Shown here one piece after another: positions 1-5,971 of a stretch of DNA of 5,971 bases. The position numbers and the translations under genes are program-made. Position 1 is the stretch's first letter. Each line of letters begins with the position of its first letter. Origin of the DNA: Deltaproteobacteria bacterium. Lineage in GTDB: Bacteria > Desulfobacterota > DSM-4660 > Desulfatiglandales > B25-G16. The stretch covers positions 1 to 5,971 of the forward strand of contig JAFDHR010000152.1 of the NCBI GenBank assembly GCA_019308645.1, in the 5' to 3' direction. The notes beneath the pieces are model-generated. The model made no database searches, was not told the origin of the DNA, and saw nothing but the letters and a program-made list of their open reading frames with translations.

Positions 1-816
1 CACTACCGCCTGGTTAGCTCCTCCATGCAAAGGGCCCCAGAGAGCAGCTATACCTGCAGAAATAGCTGCATACAGGTTGACGCGAGAACTACCCACCAAT
101 CGAACAGCTGCTGTTGAACTATTCTGCTCGTGGTCAGCATGGAGGATCAAGAAGACATTAAGGGCATTTACGATGTCATCGTCAATGGTATAGGGCCTGA
201 CAGGGGAATCAAACATCATGTTAAGAAAATTTGCACAATAGTAAAGGTCTTTCCTGGGGTAGACTACCTTATGCCCGGTAGAAATCCTGTATGACATTGC
301 AGCCAGGGTCCTTATCTTGGAGAGAAGTCTCGAGAATGTTTTGTTTATCTCCTCTGCCTCAGTTCGTTCCGGAATCTCAGGATAAAATGCCCTTAGAGCG
401 TTTACCATCGAGGCCAGGATGCCCATGGGGTGAGCACCTCTGGGAAATTTCTCAAAGAAGGCACGCATATCTTCATGGACAAGAGAGTGATCGTTCAACA
501 AGGCAGAAAAACGATTCAGGACTTCCCTTGTTGGCAATTCACCATTGATTAACAGGTACGCAGTCTCTATAAACCGGGAGTGCTCTGCCAGCTGCTCAAC
601 TGGAATTCCCCGGTAGCGCAAGACTCCTTTCTCCCCGTCCATAAAGGTAATACTGCTCTTGCAACTGCCGGTATTTGCATACCCCGGATCAAGGGTAATG
701 AGTCCAGTTCCCGCCCGAAGACCGGAGATGTCAATTGCTTTTTCACCCTCGGTTCCCGTTACAATGGGCAATTCAAAGCTCTTCCCGTCAACAATGAGTT
801 TAGCCGTCTGTACCAT
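1..816 (-). CDS. gltA: Citrate synthase, N-terminal 272 codons (3' end beyond left edge)
   Basis: Condenses oxaloacetate with acetyl-CoA to citrate, the entry step of the TCA cycle; cytoplasmic. I translated the minus strand from ATG at 816 and found no stop to base 1. The protein begins MVQTAKLIVDGKSFELP and aligns almost without gaps to the E. coli hexameric (type II) enzyme. The motif LHADHEQNSST has His226 and His229, and ALWGPLHGGANQAVV holds His264, the substrate-binding histidine, at the same number as in E. coli. Family length is about 430 residues, so roughly the last 155, including the catalytic Asp (362 in E. coli), lie outside the window. Much of the E. coli NADH-binding pocket is kept (His110, Tyr145, Arg163, Lys167, Arg188), but residue 109 is Asp and residue 206 is Val instead of Cys. 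The start is supported by GGGGAGGGAG just upstream. The gene is divergent from acn-icd, which encodes the next two steps. Identification is firm; the missing end cannot be judged. Confidence 0.97.
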   Translation of the reverse strand, partial: MVQTAKLIVDGKSFELPIVTGTEGEKAIDISGLRAGTGLITLDPGYANTGSCKSSITFMDGEKGVLRYRGIPVEQLAEHSRFIETAYLLINGELPTREVLNRFSALLNDHSLVHEDMRAFFEKFPRGAHPMGILASMVNALRAFYPEIPERTEAEEINKTFSRLLSKIRTLAAMSYRISTGHKVVYPRKDLYYCANFLNMMFDSPVRPYTIDDDIVNALNVFLILHADHEQNSSTAAVRLVGSSRVNLYAAISAGIAALWGPLHGGANQAVV

Positions 817-823
817 TTTTTCG

Positions 824-833
824 CTCCCTCCCC
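824..833 (-). promoter_or_regulatory. Ribosome binding site of gltA
   Basis: On the minus strand the sequence reads GGGGAGGGAG, followed by CGAAAAA and then ATG at 816. The core GGAGGG (826-831) lies 9 nt before the start codon, a normal spacing, which supports the chosen start of citrate synthase. Confidence 0.75.
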
Positions 834-845
834 GCTTCTATAAAA

Positions 846-861
846 TTGATATGTATATCAA
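846..861. repeat. Palindrome TTGATAT-GT-ATATCAA
   Basis: Two perfect 7-bp arms are separated by 2 nt, 30 bp upstream of the gltA start codon. The size, symmetry and position fit a binding site for a dimeric regulator acting on gltA or on both divergent promoters. The arms are AT-rich and no U-run follows, so a terminator is unlikely. I do not recognise it as the site of a named regulator. Confidence 0.5.
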
Positions 862-869
862 AACGCTCG

Positions 870-888
870 TTTTTTGGCTACCAAAAAA
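870..888. repeat. Palindrome TTTTTTGG-CTA-CCAAAAAA
   Basis: Two perfect 8-bp arms flank a 3-nt centre in the middle of the divergent region, 8 bp from the neighbouring palindrome. It could be an operator. The weak -35 candidate for gltA (TTGGTA on the minus strand, 879-884) lies inside it. A hairpin with a 3-nt loop and U/A tracts is also imaginable, but the stem has only two G:C pairs, so a protein-binding site is the better guess. Confidence 0.5.
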
Positions 889-991
889 TCAAGTCCACCT
901 CATCTTGTTTAAATTTTCTTTGATTTTACTCAAATAATATGAAAGAAGCATTGTTAACATATATGCTCGTTACCACCAATAGCGATTACTG

Positions 992-1000
992 TGTTACAAT
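992..1000 (+). promoter_or_regulatory. Candidate extended -10 promoter element for acn
   Basis: TGTTACAAT matches the extended -10 pattern TGn-TATAAT with one mismatch in the hexamer (TACAAT, 995-1000). No good -35 hexamer lies 16-18 nt upstream, which extended -10 promoters can tolerate. Transcription would begin near 1007 and leave a leader of about 60 nt before the GTG start. A start there would exclude translation from the upstream ATG at 939. This is inference from motif only. Confidence 0.35.
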
Positions 1001-1053
1001 CGTCAACAACCTGCGATCACAAGATCGTGTATCAACTTCTTTTAAATATGGGG

Positions 1054-1060
1054 AAAGGAG
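1054..1060 (+). promoter_or_regulatory. Ribosome binding site that fixes the acn start
   Basis: AAAGGAG is followed by a 7-nt spacer (TGATAGA) and GTG at 1068. This is a strong Shine-Dalgarno at optimal spacing. The upstream in-frame ATG at 939 is preceded by AT-rich sequence with no such motif. Confidence 0.8.
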
Positions 1061-1067
1061 TGATAGA

Positions 1068-3023
1068 GTGGCATATAGAGATCATATCGTGGGGCAGATT
1101 TTAGATGAACACCTGATAGAGGGTGAGCTAATCCCCGGAACGGAAATCGGCATTCGAATCGACCAGACGCTCACCCAGGATGCAACGGGCACCCTGGTGT
1201 ATCTGGAATTTATGTCACTGGGAGTCGATCGCATTAGAACGAAGCGCTCCGTCTCCTATATTGATCACAACACGTTGCAGACGAGCTTTGAAAATGCAGA
1301 TGATCACCTTTTCCTGCAGTCCACAGCAGCTCGCTATGGAGTTCACTTCTCCCGGCCTGGCAATGGTATCTGCCATCAGGTGCATCTGGAGCGATTCGGT
1401 TTGCCGGGACAGACACTTCTTGGATCAGACAGCCACACGCCTTCAGCTGGTGGGCTGGGAATGCTGGCAATGGGGGCTGGTGGCATGGATGTATCCCTTG
1501 CCATGGCTGGAATCCCGTTTTTCATGACAGTGCCTAAGGTGATGCTGGTCCGTTTAATCGGAGAACTTCCACCCTGGGTGGGAGCGAAAGATGTGATTCT
1601 CTATCTTTTAAAGCGACTCACCGTCAAGGGTGGGGTCGGAAAGATCATCGAGTACGTGGGCCCGGCATTAAAGGACCTTAGCATACCGGATCGAGCAACA
1701 ATCACCAACATGGGAGCTGAGCTGGGTGCCTGGAGTTCTTTATTTCCCTCAGATGAAATAACCAAGCAGTTTCTCGATGCCCAGAAAAGGGGAAACGACT
1801 GGGCCCCAATCCATGCCCGTGAAGGAGCAGTATATGACGAGATAATCGAGATTGACCTATCTGAACTTGAGCCGCTGGTGGCCTGCCCCTCCAGCCCAGA
1901 CGCTGTCAAGCCTGTGCAAGACCTATCCCATGTAAAGGTCAACCAGGTAGCGATCGGCAGTTGCACCAACTCCTCCTTTCGTGATCTCAGGTTGGTAGCT
2001 GAACTCCTACGCGGCAAGAAGGTGCATCCCAAAGTTAGTCTGGTGATTGCTCCAGGATCCCGTCAGGTATTATCCATGCTGGCTAAGGAGGGTAGCCTGG
2101 GGGATATGATAGATGCAGGGGCACGAATATTGGAGGTTGCCTGCGGACCATGTATTGGCATGGGCCAGGCACCTCCTTCAGGTGGCATCAGCGTACGCAC
2201 ATTTAATCGGAATTTCCCGGGTCGAAGCGGCACCCCAGATGCAGAAGTTTACCTGTCCGGCCCTCAGGTGGCTGTGGCTGCTGCGTTGACTGGCCGGCTA
2301 ATTCATCCGGAGGTAATGGGCACCCCGCCTGTAGTGGAAGATCCTGAAAACTTCTTTATTGACGATTCGATGATTATCCCTCCATCTCACCACACAGAGG
2401 AAATTACTGTTCGCATGGGACCCAATATCAAGTCCATGCCGGTATTAGAACCCATGCCAGATACACTTAATCTCAAGGTGCTTCTGAAGGCTAAAAACAA
2501 CATTACAACTGATGATATTCTACCAGGAGGGGCCAAGGTGCTGCCGCTAAGGTCTAACATTCCAGCTATTTCGGCGTTTGTCTTCGCCTCATTAGCCCCT
2601 GGCTTCGCAGAGAAGGCCAAGGCTGAAGCCGGCGTGGCCATTGTGGGAGGCGAGAATTACGGCCAGGGCTCAAGCCGAGAACACGCGGCCCTCGCCCCTC
2701 GATACCTCGGAGTTTACACAGTGCTGGCAAAAAGCTTTGCCCGTCTTCACCGGGCTAACCTTATCAATTTTGGCGTTTTGCCGCTCTTGATCAGGGATGA
2801 ACACTATGACAAAATGGCTGAAGGTGATTATCTACAACTTACCGATCTGCACATGGCATTGACCGAAAGGGACAAGGTAGACATCATGGTCAAAAACAAG
2901 CATATTGAATGTGAAGGCAAGATAGAGCTTTCAGGGCAGGAGCGTATGATTCTCTTAGCAGGAGGGCGACTAAATTTTTATCAGCAGAAACTTACCGAAA
3001 ACAATCATTCACCAAAAGCATAG
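1068..3023 (+). CDS. acn: Aconitate hydratase, short bacterial type
   Basis: Isomerises citrate to isocitrate through cis-aconitate using a [4Fe-4S] cluster; cytoplasmic. From GTG 1068 the product is 651 residues, the usual size of the short bacterial aconitase family and smaller than AcnA (about 890) or AcnB (about 860). The catalytic domains come first: DQTLTQDATGT (32-42), SRPGNGICHQVHLERFG (95-111), LLGSDSHTP (118-125), then the cluster cysteines Cys299 in GSCTNSS and Cys359 and Cys362 in ACGPCIGMG. Substrate arginines are likely those in FNRNFPGRSG (379-388). The C-terminal swivel domain has TTDDILPGG (480-488) and GGENYGQGSSREHAALAP (528-545), whose GSSRE carries the catalytic serine. 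The frame stays open upstream to ATG 939, but those 43 residues look unlike the family and lack a ribosome binding site. icd follows 47 nt downstream, so co-transcription is likely. Homoaconitase or isopropylmalate isomerase is less likely because both swivel and catalytic parts are fused and the neighbours are gltA and icd. Confidence 0.95.
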   Translation: MAYRDHIVGQILDEHLIEGELIPGTEIGIRIDQTLTQDATGTLVYLEFMSLGVDRIRTKRSVSYIDHNTLQTSFENADDHLFLQSTAARYGVHFSRPGNGICHQVHLERFGLPGQTLLGSDSHTPSAGGLGMLAMGAGGMDVSLAMAGIPFFMTVPKVMLVRLIGELPPWVGAKDVILYLLKRLTVKGGVGKIIEYVGPALKDLSIPDRATITNMGAELGAWSSLFPSDEITKQFLDAQKRGNDWAPIHAREGAVYDEIIEIDLSELEPLVACPSSPDAVKPVQDLSHVKVNQVAIGSCTNSSFRDLRLVAELLRGKKVHPKVSLVIAPGSRQVLSMLAKEGSLGDMIDAGARILEVACGPCIGMGQAPPSGGISVRTFNRNFPGRSGTPDAEVYLSGPQVAVAAALTGRLIHPEVMGTPPVVEDPENFFIDDSMIIPPSHHTEEITVRMGPNIKSMPVLEPMPDTLNLKVLLKAKNNITTDDILPGGAKVLPLRSNIPAISAFVFASLAPGFAEKAKAEAGVAIVGGENYGQGSSREHAALAPRYLGVYTVLAKSFARLHRANLINFGVLPLLIRDEHYDKMAEGDYLQLTDLHMALTERDKVDIMVKNKHIECEGKIELSGQERMILLAGGRLNFYQQKLTENNHSPKA

Positions 3024-3058
3024 GGCTGGTGTGAGAAACCGAAAGCTTACTGTACTGC

Positions 3059-3063
3059 GGGAG
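3059..3063 (+). promoter_or_regulatory. Ribosome binding site of icd
   Basis: GGGAG lies 7 nt before ATG at 3071, inside the 47-nt acn-icd gap. No promoter-like pair or hairpin is evident in this gap, which supports read-through from acn. Confidence 0.6.
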
Positions 3064-3070
3064 AAACAAT

Positions 3071-4348
3071 ATGACTAATGAGATCAATAAGGCTGAGAAT
3101 GCTGGAAAAATCATAGAGTGGGGAGTAGATGGGCGGCCCATCGTGCCAGACAATCCCATTATCCCTTTTATTGAAGGCGACGGAATAGGCCCGGACATCT
3201 GGGCAGCTGCTCAGCCGGTATTTGATGCCGCAGTCTATCATGCCTACAAAGACAGACGTCTAATTGTGTGGCATGAGGTACTGGCTGGAGAGAAGGCCCA
3301 AAGAGTCTATGGGTCAGACAACCCTTTGCCGGAGAGGACATTTGAGGACATTGACCGGTATGGTGTGGCCATCAAAGGCCCCCTGACAACCCCGATAGGA
3401 GGCGGATTCCTCTCGCTCAACGTGGCGTTAAGGCAGAGATTGGATCTATATGCCTGCGTACGGCCAGTGCGGTACTTCCCTGGAGTCCCTGCGCCTGTTA
3501 TCCATCCCGAGAGGGTAAACGTGGTGATCTTTCGCGAAAACACAGAGGATGTATATGCCGGGATAGAGTGGGAGGCAGGGTCGCGGGATGCCAGGGAGGT
3601 TCTTGAATTAATTAATAAAAAACTGAAAGACTCCGGCAGACAGTTGGTATCCCTTGAAAGCTCAGTGGGGATTAAAACCATGAGCGAGTTTAACTCTTGC
3701 CGTCTGGTGCGTAGGGCAATTCAGTATGCAATTAAGAACGAATACCACAGCGTAACTCTCGTTCATAAAGGCAATATCATGAAGTGCACCGAAGGTGCAT
3801 TCCGTGATTGGGGTTATCAGGTTGCACGTGAAGAGTTCTCGGAACAAACAGTACCCGAAGCCGAACTATACGAGAAGTTTGAGGGCCAAATCCCTCAGGG
3901 TCGGATTGTCATAAAGGATCGCATCGCTGATGCGATGTTTCAGCAGTTGATGCTTCGGCCAGAAGAATATGGAGTGATCGCCACACCTAATTTGAACGGC
4001 GATTACCTATCCGATGCAGTCGCAGCACAAGTGGGCGGTTTGGGAATGGCACCTGGCGGGAATATTGGAGATCGGTGTGCCCTTTTCGAGGCCACTCACG
4101 GCTCAGCACCAAAGTATGCAGGCCAAGACAAAGTGAATCCCAGCTCTGTCATTTTATCCGGCGTAGAGATGTTCCGCTTCATGGGTTGGGTAGAGGCCGC
4201 AGAGCTCATTATCCATGCACTCATACAAACCATCGCCCAGAGAATAGTTACCTATGACCTTGCCCGGCAAATGCAGGGCGCTCAAGAGGTTAAGTGCTCT
4301 GAGTTTGGCGCAGCCATACAAGAGAATATTGCAAATATTGCGGGATAA
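3071..4348 (+). CDS. icd: Isocitrate dehydrogenase, NADP-dependent
   Basis: Oxidatively decarboxylates isocitrate to 2-oxoglutarate with reduction of NADP+; cytoplasmic homodimer in the related E. coli enzyme. The 425-residue product is close to E. coli Icd (416) and colinear with it. Visible substrate residues are Ser115, Asn117 and Arg121 (SLNVALR), Arg131 (VRPVRY), Arg155 ([12 protein letters not shown]), Tyr162 and Lys233 (VHKGNIMK). Metal-binding aspartates are Asp287, Asp311 (NLNGDYLSD) and Asp315. NADP preference is indicated by Lys348, Tyr349 and Val355 ([12 protein letters not shown]) and by Tyr395 and Arg399 (TYDLAR), which match E. coli Lys344, Tyr345, Val351, Tyr391 and Arg395. 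Ser115 corresponds to E. coli Ser113, the site phosphorylated by AceK, but no aceK is in the window. One oddity is GGGFLSLNV where E. coli has GGGIRSLNV, so Arg112 is replaced by Leu114. The gene is second in a likely acn-icd operon. Confidence 0.97.
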   Translation: MTNEINKAENAGKIIEWGVDGRPIVPDNPIIPFIEGDGIGPDIWAAAQPVFDAAVYHAYKDRRLIVWHEVLAGEKAQRVYGSDNPLPERTFEDIDRYGVAIKGPLTTPIGGGFLSLNVALRQRLDLYACVRPVRYFPGVPAPVIHPERVNVVIFRENTEDVYAGIEWEAGSRDAREVLELINKKLKDSGRQLVSLESSVGIKTMSEFNSCRLVRRAIQYAIKNEYHSVTLVHKGNIMKCTEGAFRDWGYQVAREEFSEQTVPEAELYEKFEGQIPQGRIVIKDRIADAMFQQLMLRPEEYGVIATPNLNGDYLSDAVAAQVGGLGMAPGGNIGDRCALFEATHGSAPKYAGQDKVNPSSVILSGVEMFRFMGWVEAAELIIHALIQTIAQRIVTYDLARQMQGAQEVKCSEFGAAIQENIANIAG

Positions 4349-4504
4349 AGGGAAAATCTTGCACGTGGTTCCAGGACCTGACTCTTAATTGTATTTCCAG
4401 TCGAGTTAAAGGAAGACGATGAGAAGTCCAGAAAAAATAAATCTATTGGGCTGAGGGATGGTCTTAATTATCTTGGGCCTTGAATGCGAAACCTTTGATG
4501 GTAA
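4349..4504. other. Convergent spacer between icd and the HyuB-type gene
   Basis: These 156 bp separate the stop codons of two genes that converge. Both transcripts must end in or near it, yet I see no stable G+C-rich stem followed by a T-run on either strand. The best small inverted motif is CAGGACCTG, too short to count. Termination may be Rho-dependent or lie further along. Confidence 0.5.
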
Positions 4505-5971
4505 TTATGATTTCTTAAGAGACTCCCGAAGCCTGCTGGTTGCATCCATATCAATTTGCATTGTCTCCGACTCGATCACAACACCGTAGTGCTCCCTGGC
4601 AGCCTGTATGCTGACATATCCATCAGAAACGTCACTTTCAACTAATTCCGGATCACGATCCAGCGGGTCTCCATACCCTCCTCCTCCGGCTGCATCCATG
4701 ACAACTACATCACCGGGCTTTAATTGGGTCAAACCATAAGGATTCCCTGGCTTCCCATTTATCAGGAATTGTGCCTTTACTCCGTCCTTGCCATCAAATA
4801 GTCCCTCGGGAGGATAGCGATATCTTCCGGACTGAATTCCCAGATTAACTGGTGGAGTAGGGGCATATACATCGTCAGGAACCCTGAAAACCGCACGCCT
4901 TCCAAGACCTCCTTTCATTTTACCCAACCCACCTGAATCGGTGAGAAGTCCCCTCATTTCTACGATAAGCGGCGTATCGCTCTCAAATATTTCGATAGGT
5001 GTATTGGCTCCATTGGCAGGGAATATATAATCGTAACAACCATCACTTGTAGAGCTGGCACCCATACCACCACCCCTGATAATCACCGAATGCCACGGTG
5101 TTCCATCGTTTCTCTTTCCGTAAAATACATTCATTGTTGCAGGGGTCCCCCCACTTCCTGCAAGAACCCTGTCAGGTATAGCCTTTGCCAGAGCCCTATA
5201 GATTATCTCAGTCATAAAATGTCCTACCTGCATTCTCGCAGCAACAGCTACCGGGAATGTACAGTTAACCACACTGTCTTTGGGCGCCTTCATAGTGATG
5301 GGCACAGCACAGCCTTCATTGTTGGGTATATCCGGGTCAAATATACTTTTTATGGCCATGAAAACATAGGCATAGGTAAAATTGTACACAACATTACCAC
5401 CCCAATCCACATGGGGAGAAGAACCATCAAGGTTTACCATTATATCGCTTCCTTTTACCTCAACAGCCACTCTTATGACCACATCCTCTTTGCCCTCCAT
5501 CTGCTCCACAATCCCTTCTGCCCTATAAACCCCATCAGATATCTTCTCAATGGACTCCCTCATGCTCTTTTCTGTACGGCCGATAATCTCATCCGCCAAA
5601 TCATCAAGGCCATCCATATTATACTCTTCAAGCATCTGACATATCTTTTCTGCACACACGTGATTTGCTGCTATCTGTGAACGGATATCACCTATTACCT
5701 CATCAGGAGTGCGAACATTCCAGCGAATCATTTCAATTATAGCCTCATTAAGAGTTCCGCCATCATAGAGTTTTACCAACGGTATGAACAGGCCATCCTC
5801 ATATACATCATGATTATCAGATGATACGCGTCCACCGATGTCAGAATGATGAAAAACACAGGCCGTAAAGGACGTTATTTTATCCTTATAAAAAATAGGG
5901 CTCATTACACAGACATCGTTTAAATGTCCAGCAAGGGCCCATGGATCATTCGTTATGAACACATCTCCGGG
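4505..5971 (-). CDS. Hydantoinase B / oxoprolinase family subunit, C-terminal 488 residues (5' end beyond right edge)
   Basis: Belongs to the HyuB family, whose members act with a HyuA-type ATPase subunit in ATP-dependent hydrolysis of hydantoins or 5-oxoproline, or in carboxylation of acetone or acetophenone. The frame is open to the window edge, where it reads PGDVFITNDPW, a motif that normally sits about 80-95 residues from the N-terminus; full length would be near 580. GHLND (His codon 5924-5926, Asp 5915-5917) and HHSDIGG (first His 5849-5851) give His, Asp and His at relative positions 0, +3 and +25. This matches, from memory, the manganese ligands His150, Asp153 and His175 of acetone carboxylase. 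The tail GDVVVMDAAGGGGYGDPLDR is typical of the family. There is no signal peptide or membrane segment in the visible part. The real start and any HyuA partner lie to the right, so the substrate cannot be assigned. The gene converges with icd and is probably not functionally tied to it. Confidence 0.9.
   Translation of the reverse strand, partial: PGDVFITNDPWALAGHLNDVCVMSPIFYKDKITSFTACVFHHSDIGGRVSSDNHDVYEDGLFIPLVKLYDGGTLNEAIIEMIRWNVRTPDEVIGDIRSQIAANHVCAEKICQMLEEYNMDGLDDLADEIIGRTEKSMRESIEKISDGVYRAEGIVEQMEGKEDVVIRVAVEVKGSDIMVNLDGSSPHVDWGGNVVYNFTYAYVFMAIKSIFDPDIPNNEGCAVPITMKAPKDSVVNCTFPVAVAARMQVGHFMTEIIYRALAKAIPDRVLAGSGGTPATMNVFYGKRNDGTPWHSVIIRGGGMGASSTSDGCYDYIFPANGANTPIEIFESDTPLIVEMRGLLTDSGGLGKMKGGLGRRAVFRVPDDVYAPTPPVNLGIQSGRYRYPPEGLFDGKDGVKAQFLINGKPGNPYGLTQLKPGDVVVMDAAGGGGYGDPLDRDPELVESDVSDGYVSIQAAREHYGVVIESETMQIDMDATSRLRESLKKS

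Larger units (their letters stand above)
817..1067. promoter_or_regulatory. Divergent control region between gltA and acn
   Basis: This 251-bp stretch separates the divergent start codons of citrate synthase (816, minus) and aconitase (1068, plus). It is AT-rich, especially at 841-960, and holds no convincing gene of its own. It contains two near-perfect palindromes (846-861 and 870-888), a perfect TGTTAACA (952-959), a candidate extended -10 element for acn (992-1000) and ribosome binding sites at both ends. Promoters for both transcripts are expected here because no other upstream space is available. A weak gltA promoter can be proposed on the minus strand: TTGGTA (879-884), an 18-nt spacer, then TGATAT (855-860). 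That reading would place one palindrome over each promoter element. Confidence 0.7.

Noticed and set aside
291..937. Three plus-strand open frames of 85-92 codons at the left end
   Set aside because: The frames at 291-548 and 580-843 lie almost wholly antisense to the clearly recognisable citrate synthase, and the one at 659-937 overlaps its start and runs into the control region; none has protein-like character or a good ribosome binding site.
939..1067. ATG at 939 as the aconitase start, giving 43 extra residues
   Set aside because: There is no ribosome binding site before it, the extra residues do not resemble the family, and a strong Shine-Dalgarno precedes GTG 1068.
1601..2032. A 143-codon minus-strand open frame inside aconitase
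   Set aside because: It is a shadow of the conserved aconitase reading frame with no family resemblance or start signal.
4457..4508. Short imperfect direct repeat, GATGGTCTTAATTAT and GATGGTAATTAT, in the convergent spacer
   Set aside because: About 12 matching bases of AT-rich sequence in two copies, with an internal 3-nt difference and no associated element, can arise by chance.
5090..5680. A 196-codon plus-strand open frame
   Set aside because: It is fully antisense to the HyuB-family gene, whose product matches the family along its length; the antisense translation is rich in Cys, His and Ile with no recognisable domain.
5960..5962. GTG at 5962 as the start of the HyuB-type protein
   Set aside because: The frame continues to the window edge as Pro-Gly-Asp before this Val, forming the family motif PGDVFITNDPW, so the codon is internal and the gene begins beyond the window.

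Overview
The window is a bacterial chromosomal segment carrying ordinary central metabolism. It holds four protein genes: citrate synthase (minus strand, cut by the left edge), aconitate hydratase and isocitrate dehydrogenase (plus strand, a likely operon), and a hydantoinase-B-type subunit (minus strand, cut by the right edge). All four frames are intact as far as they can be seen. No RNA gene, mobile element or CRISPR array is visible.

Layout: 1-816 is the N-terminal 272 codons of gltA, reading leftwards. 817-1067 is a 251-bp divergent regulatory region with two near-perfect palindromes and a candidate extended -10 promoter. 1068-3023 is aconitase, starting at GTG rather than at the longer upstream ATG. 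A 47-nt gap leads to icd at 3071-4348. 4349-4504 is a convergent spacer with no convincing terminator. 4505-5971 is the C-terminal 488 residues of a HyuB-family protein reading leftwards.

The first three genes encode the three consecutive enzymes from oxaloacetate and acetyl-CoA to 2-oxoglutarate, with NADPH made at the last step. The divergent arrangement means one control region could set the whole oxidative branch of the TCA cycle. The HyuB gene faces this block tail to tail and is probably an independent unit whose partner (usually a HyuA subunit) lies beyond the right edge.

Organism: citrate synthase and ICDH resemble the Escherichia coli enzymes, whereas aconitase is the short form of about 650 residues rather than the AcnA form of about 890. 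From general knowledge of the families, that mix would suit an anaerobic or facultative bacterium such as a member of the Desulfobacterota, but the window does not settle this. I found no new biological system. The best leads are the two palindromes between gltA and acn, and a few residue-level oddities.
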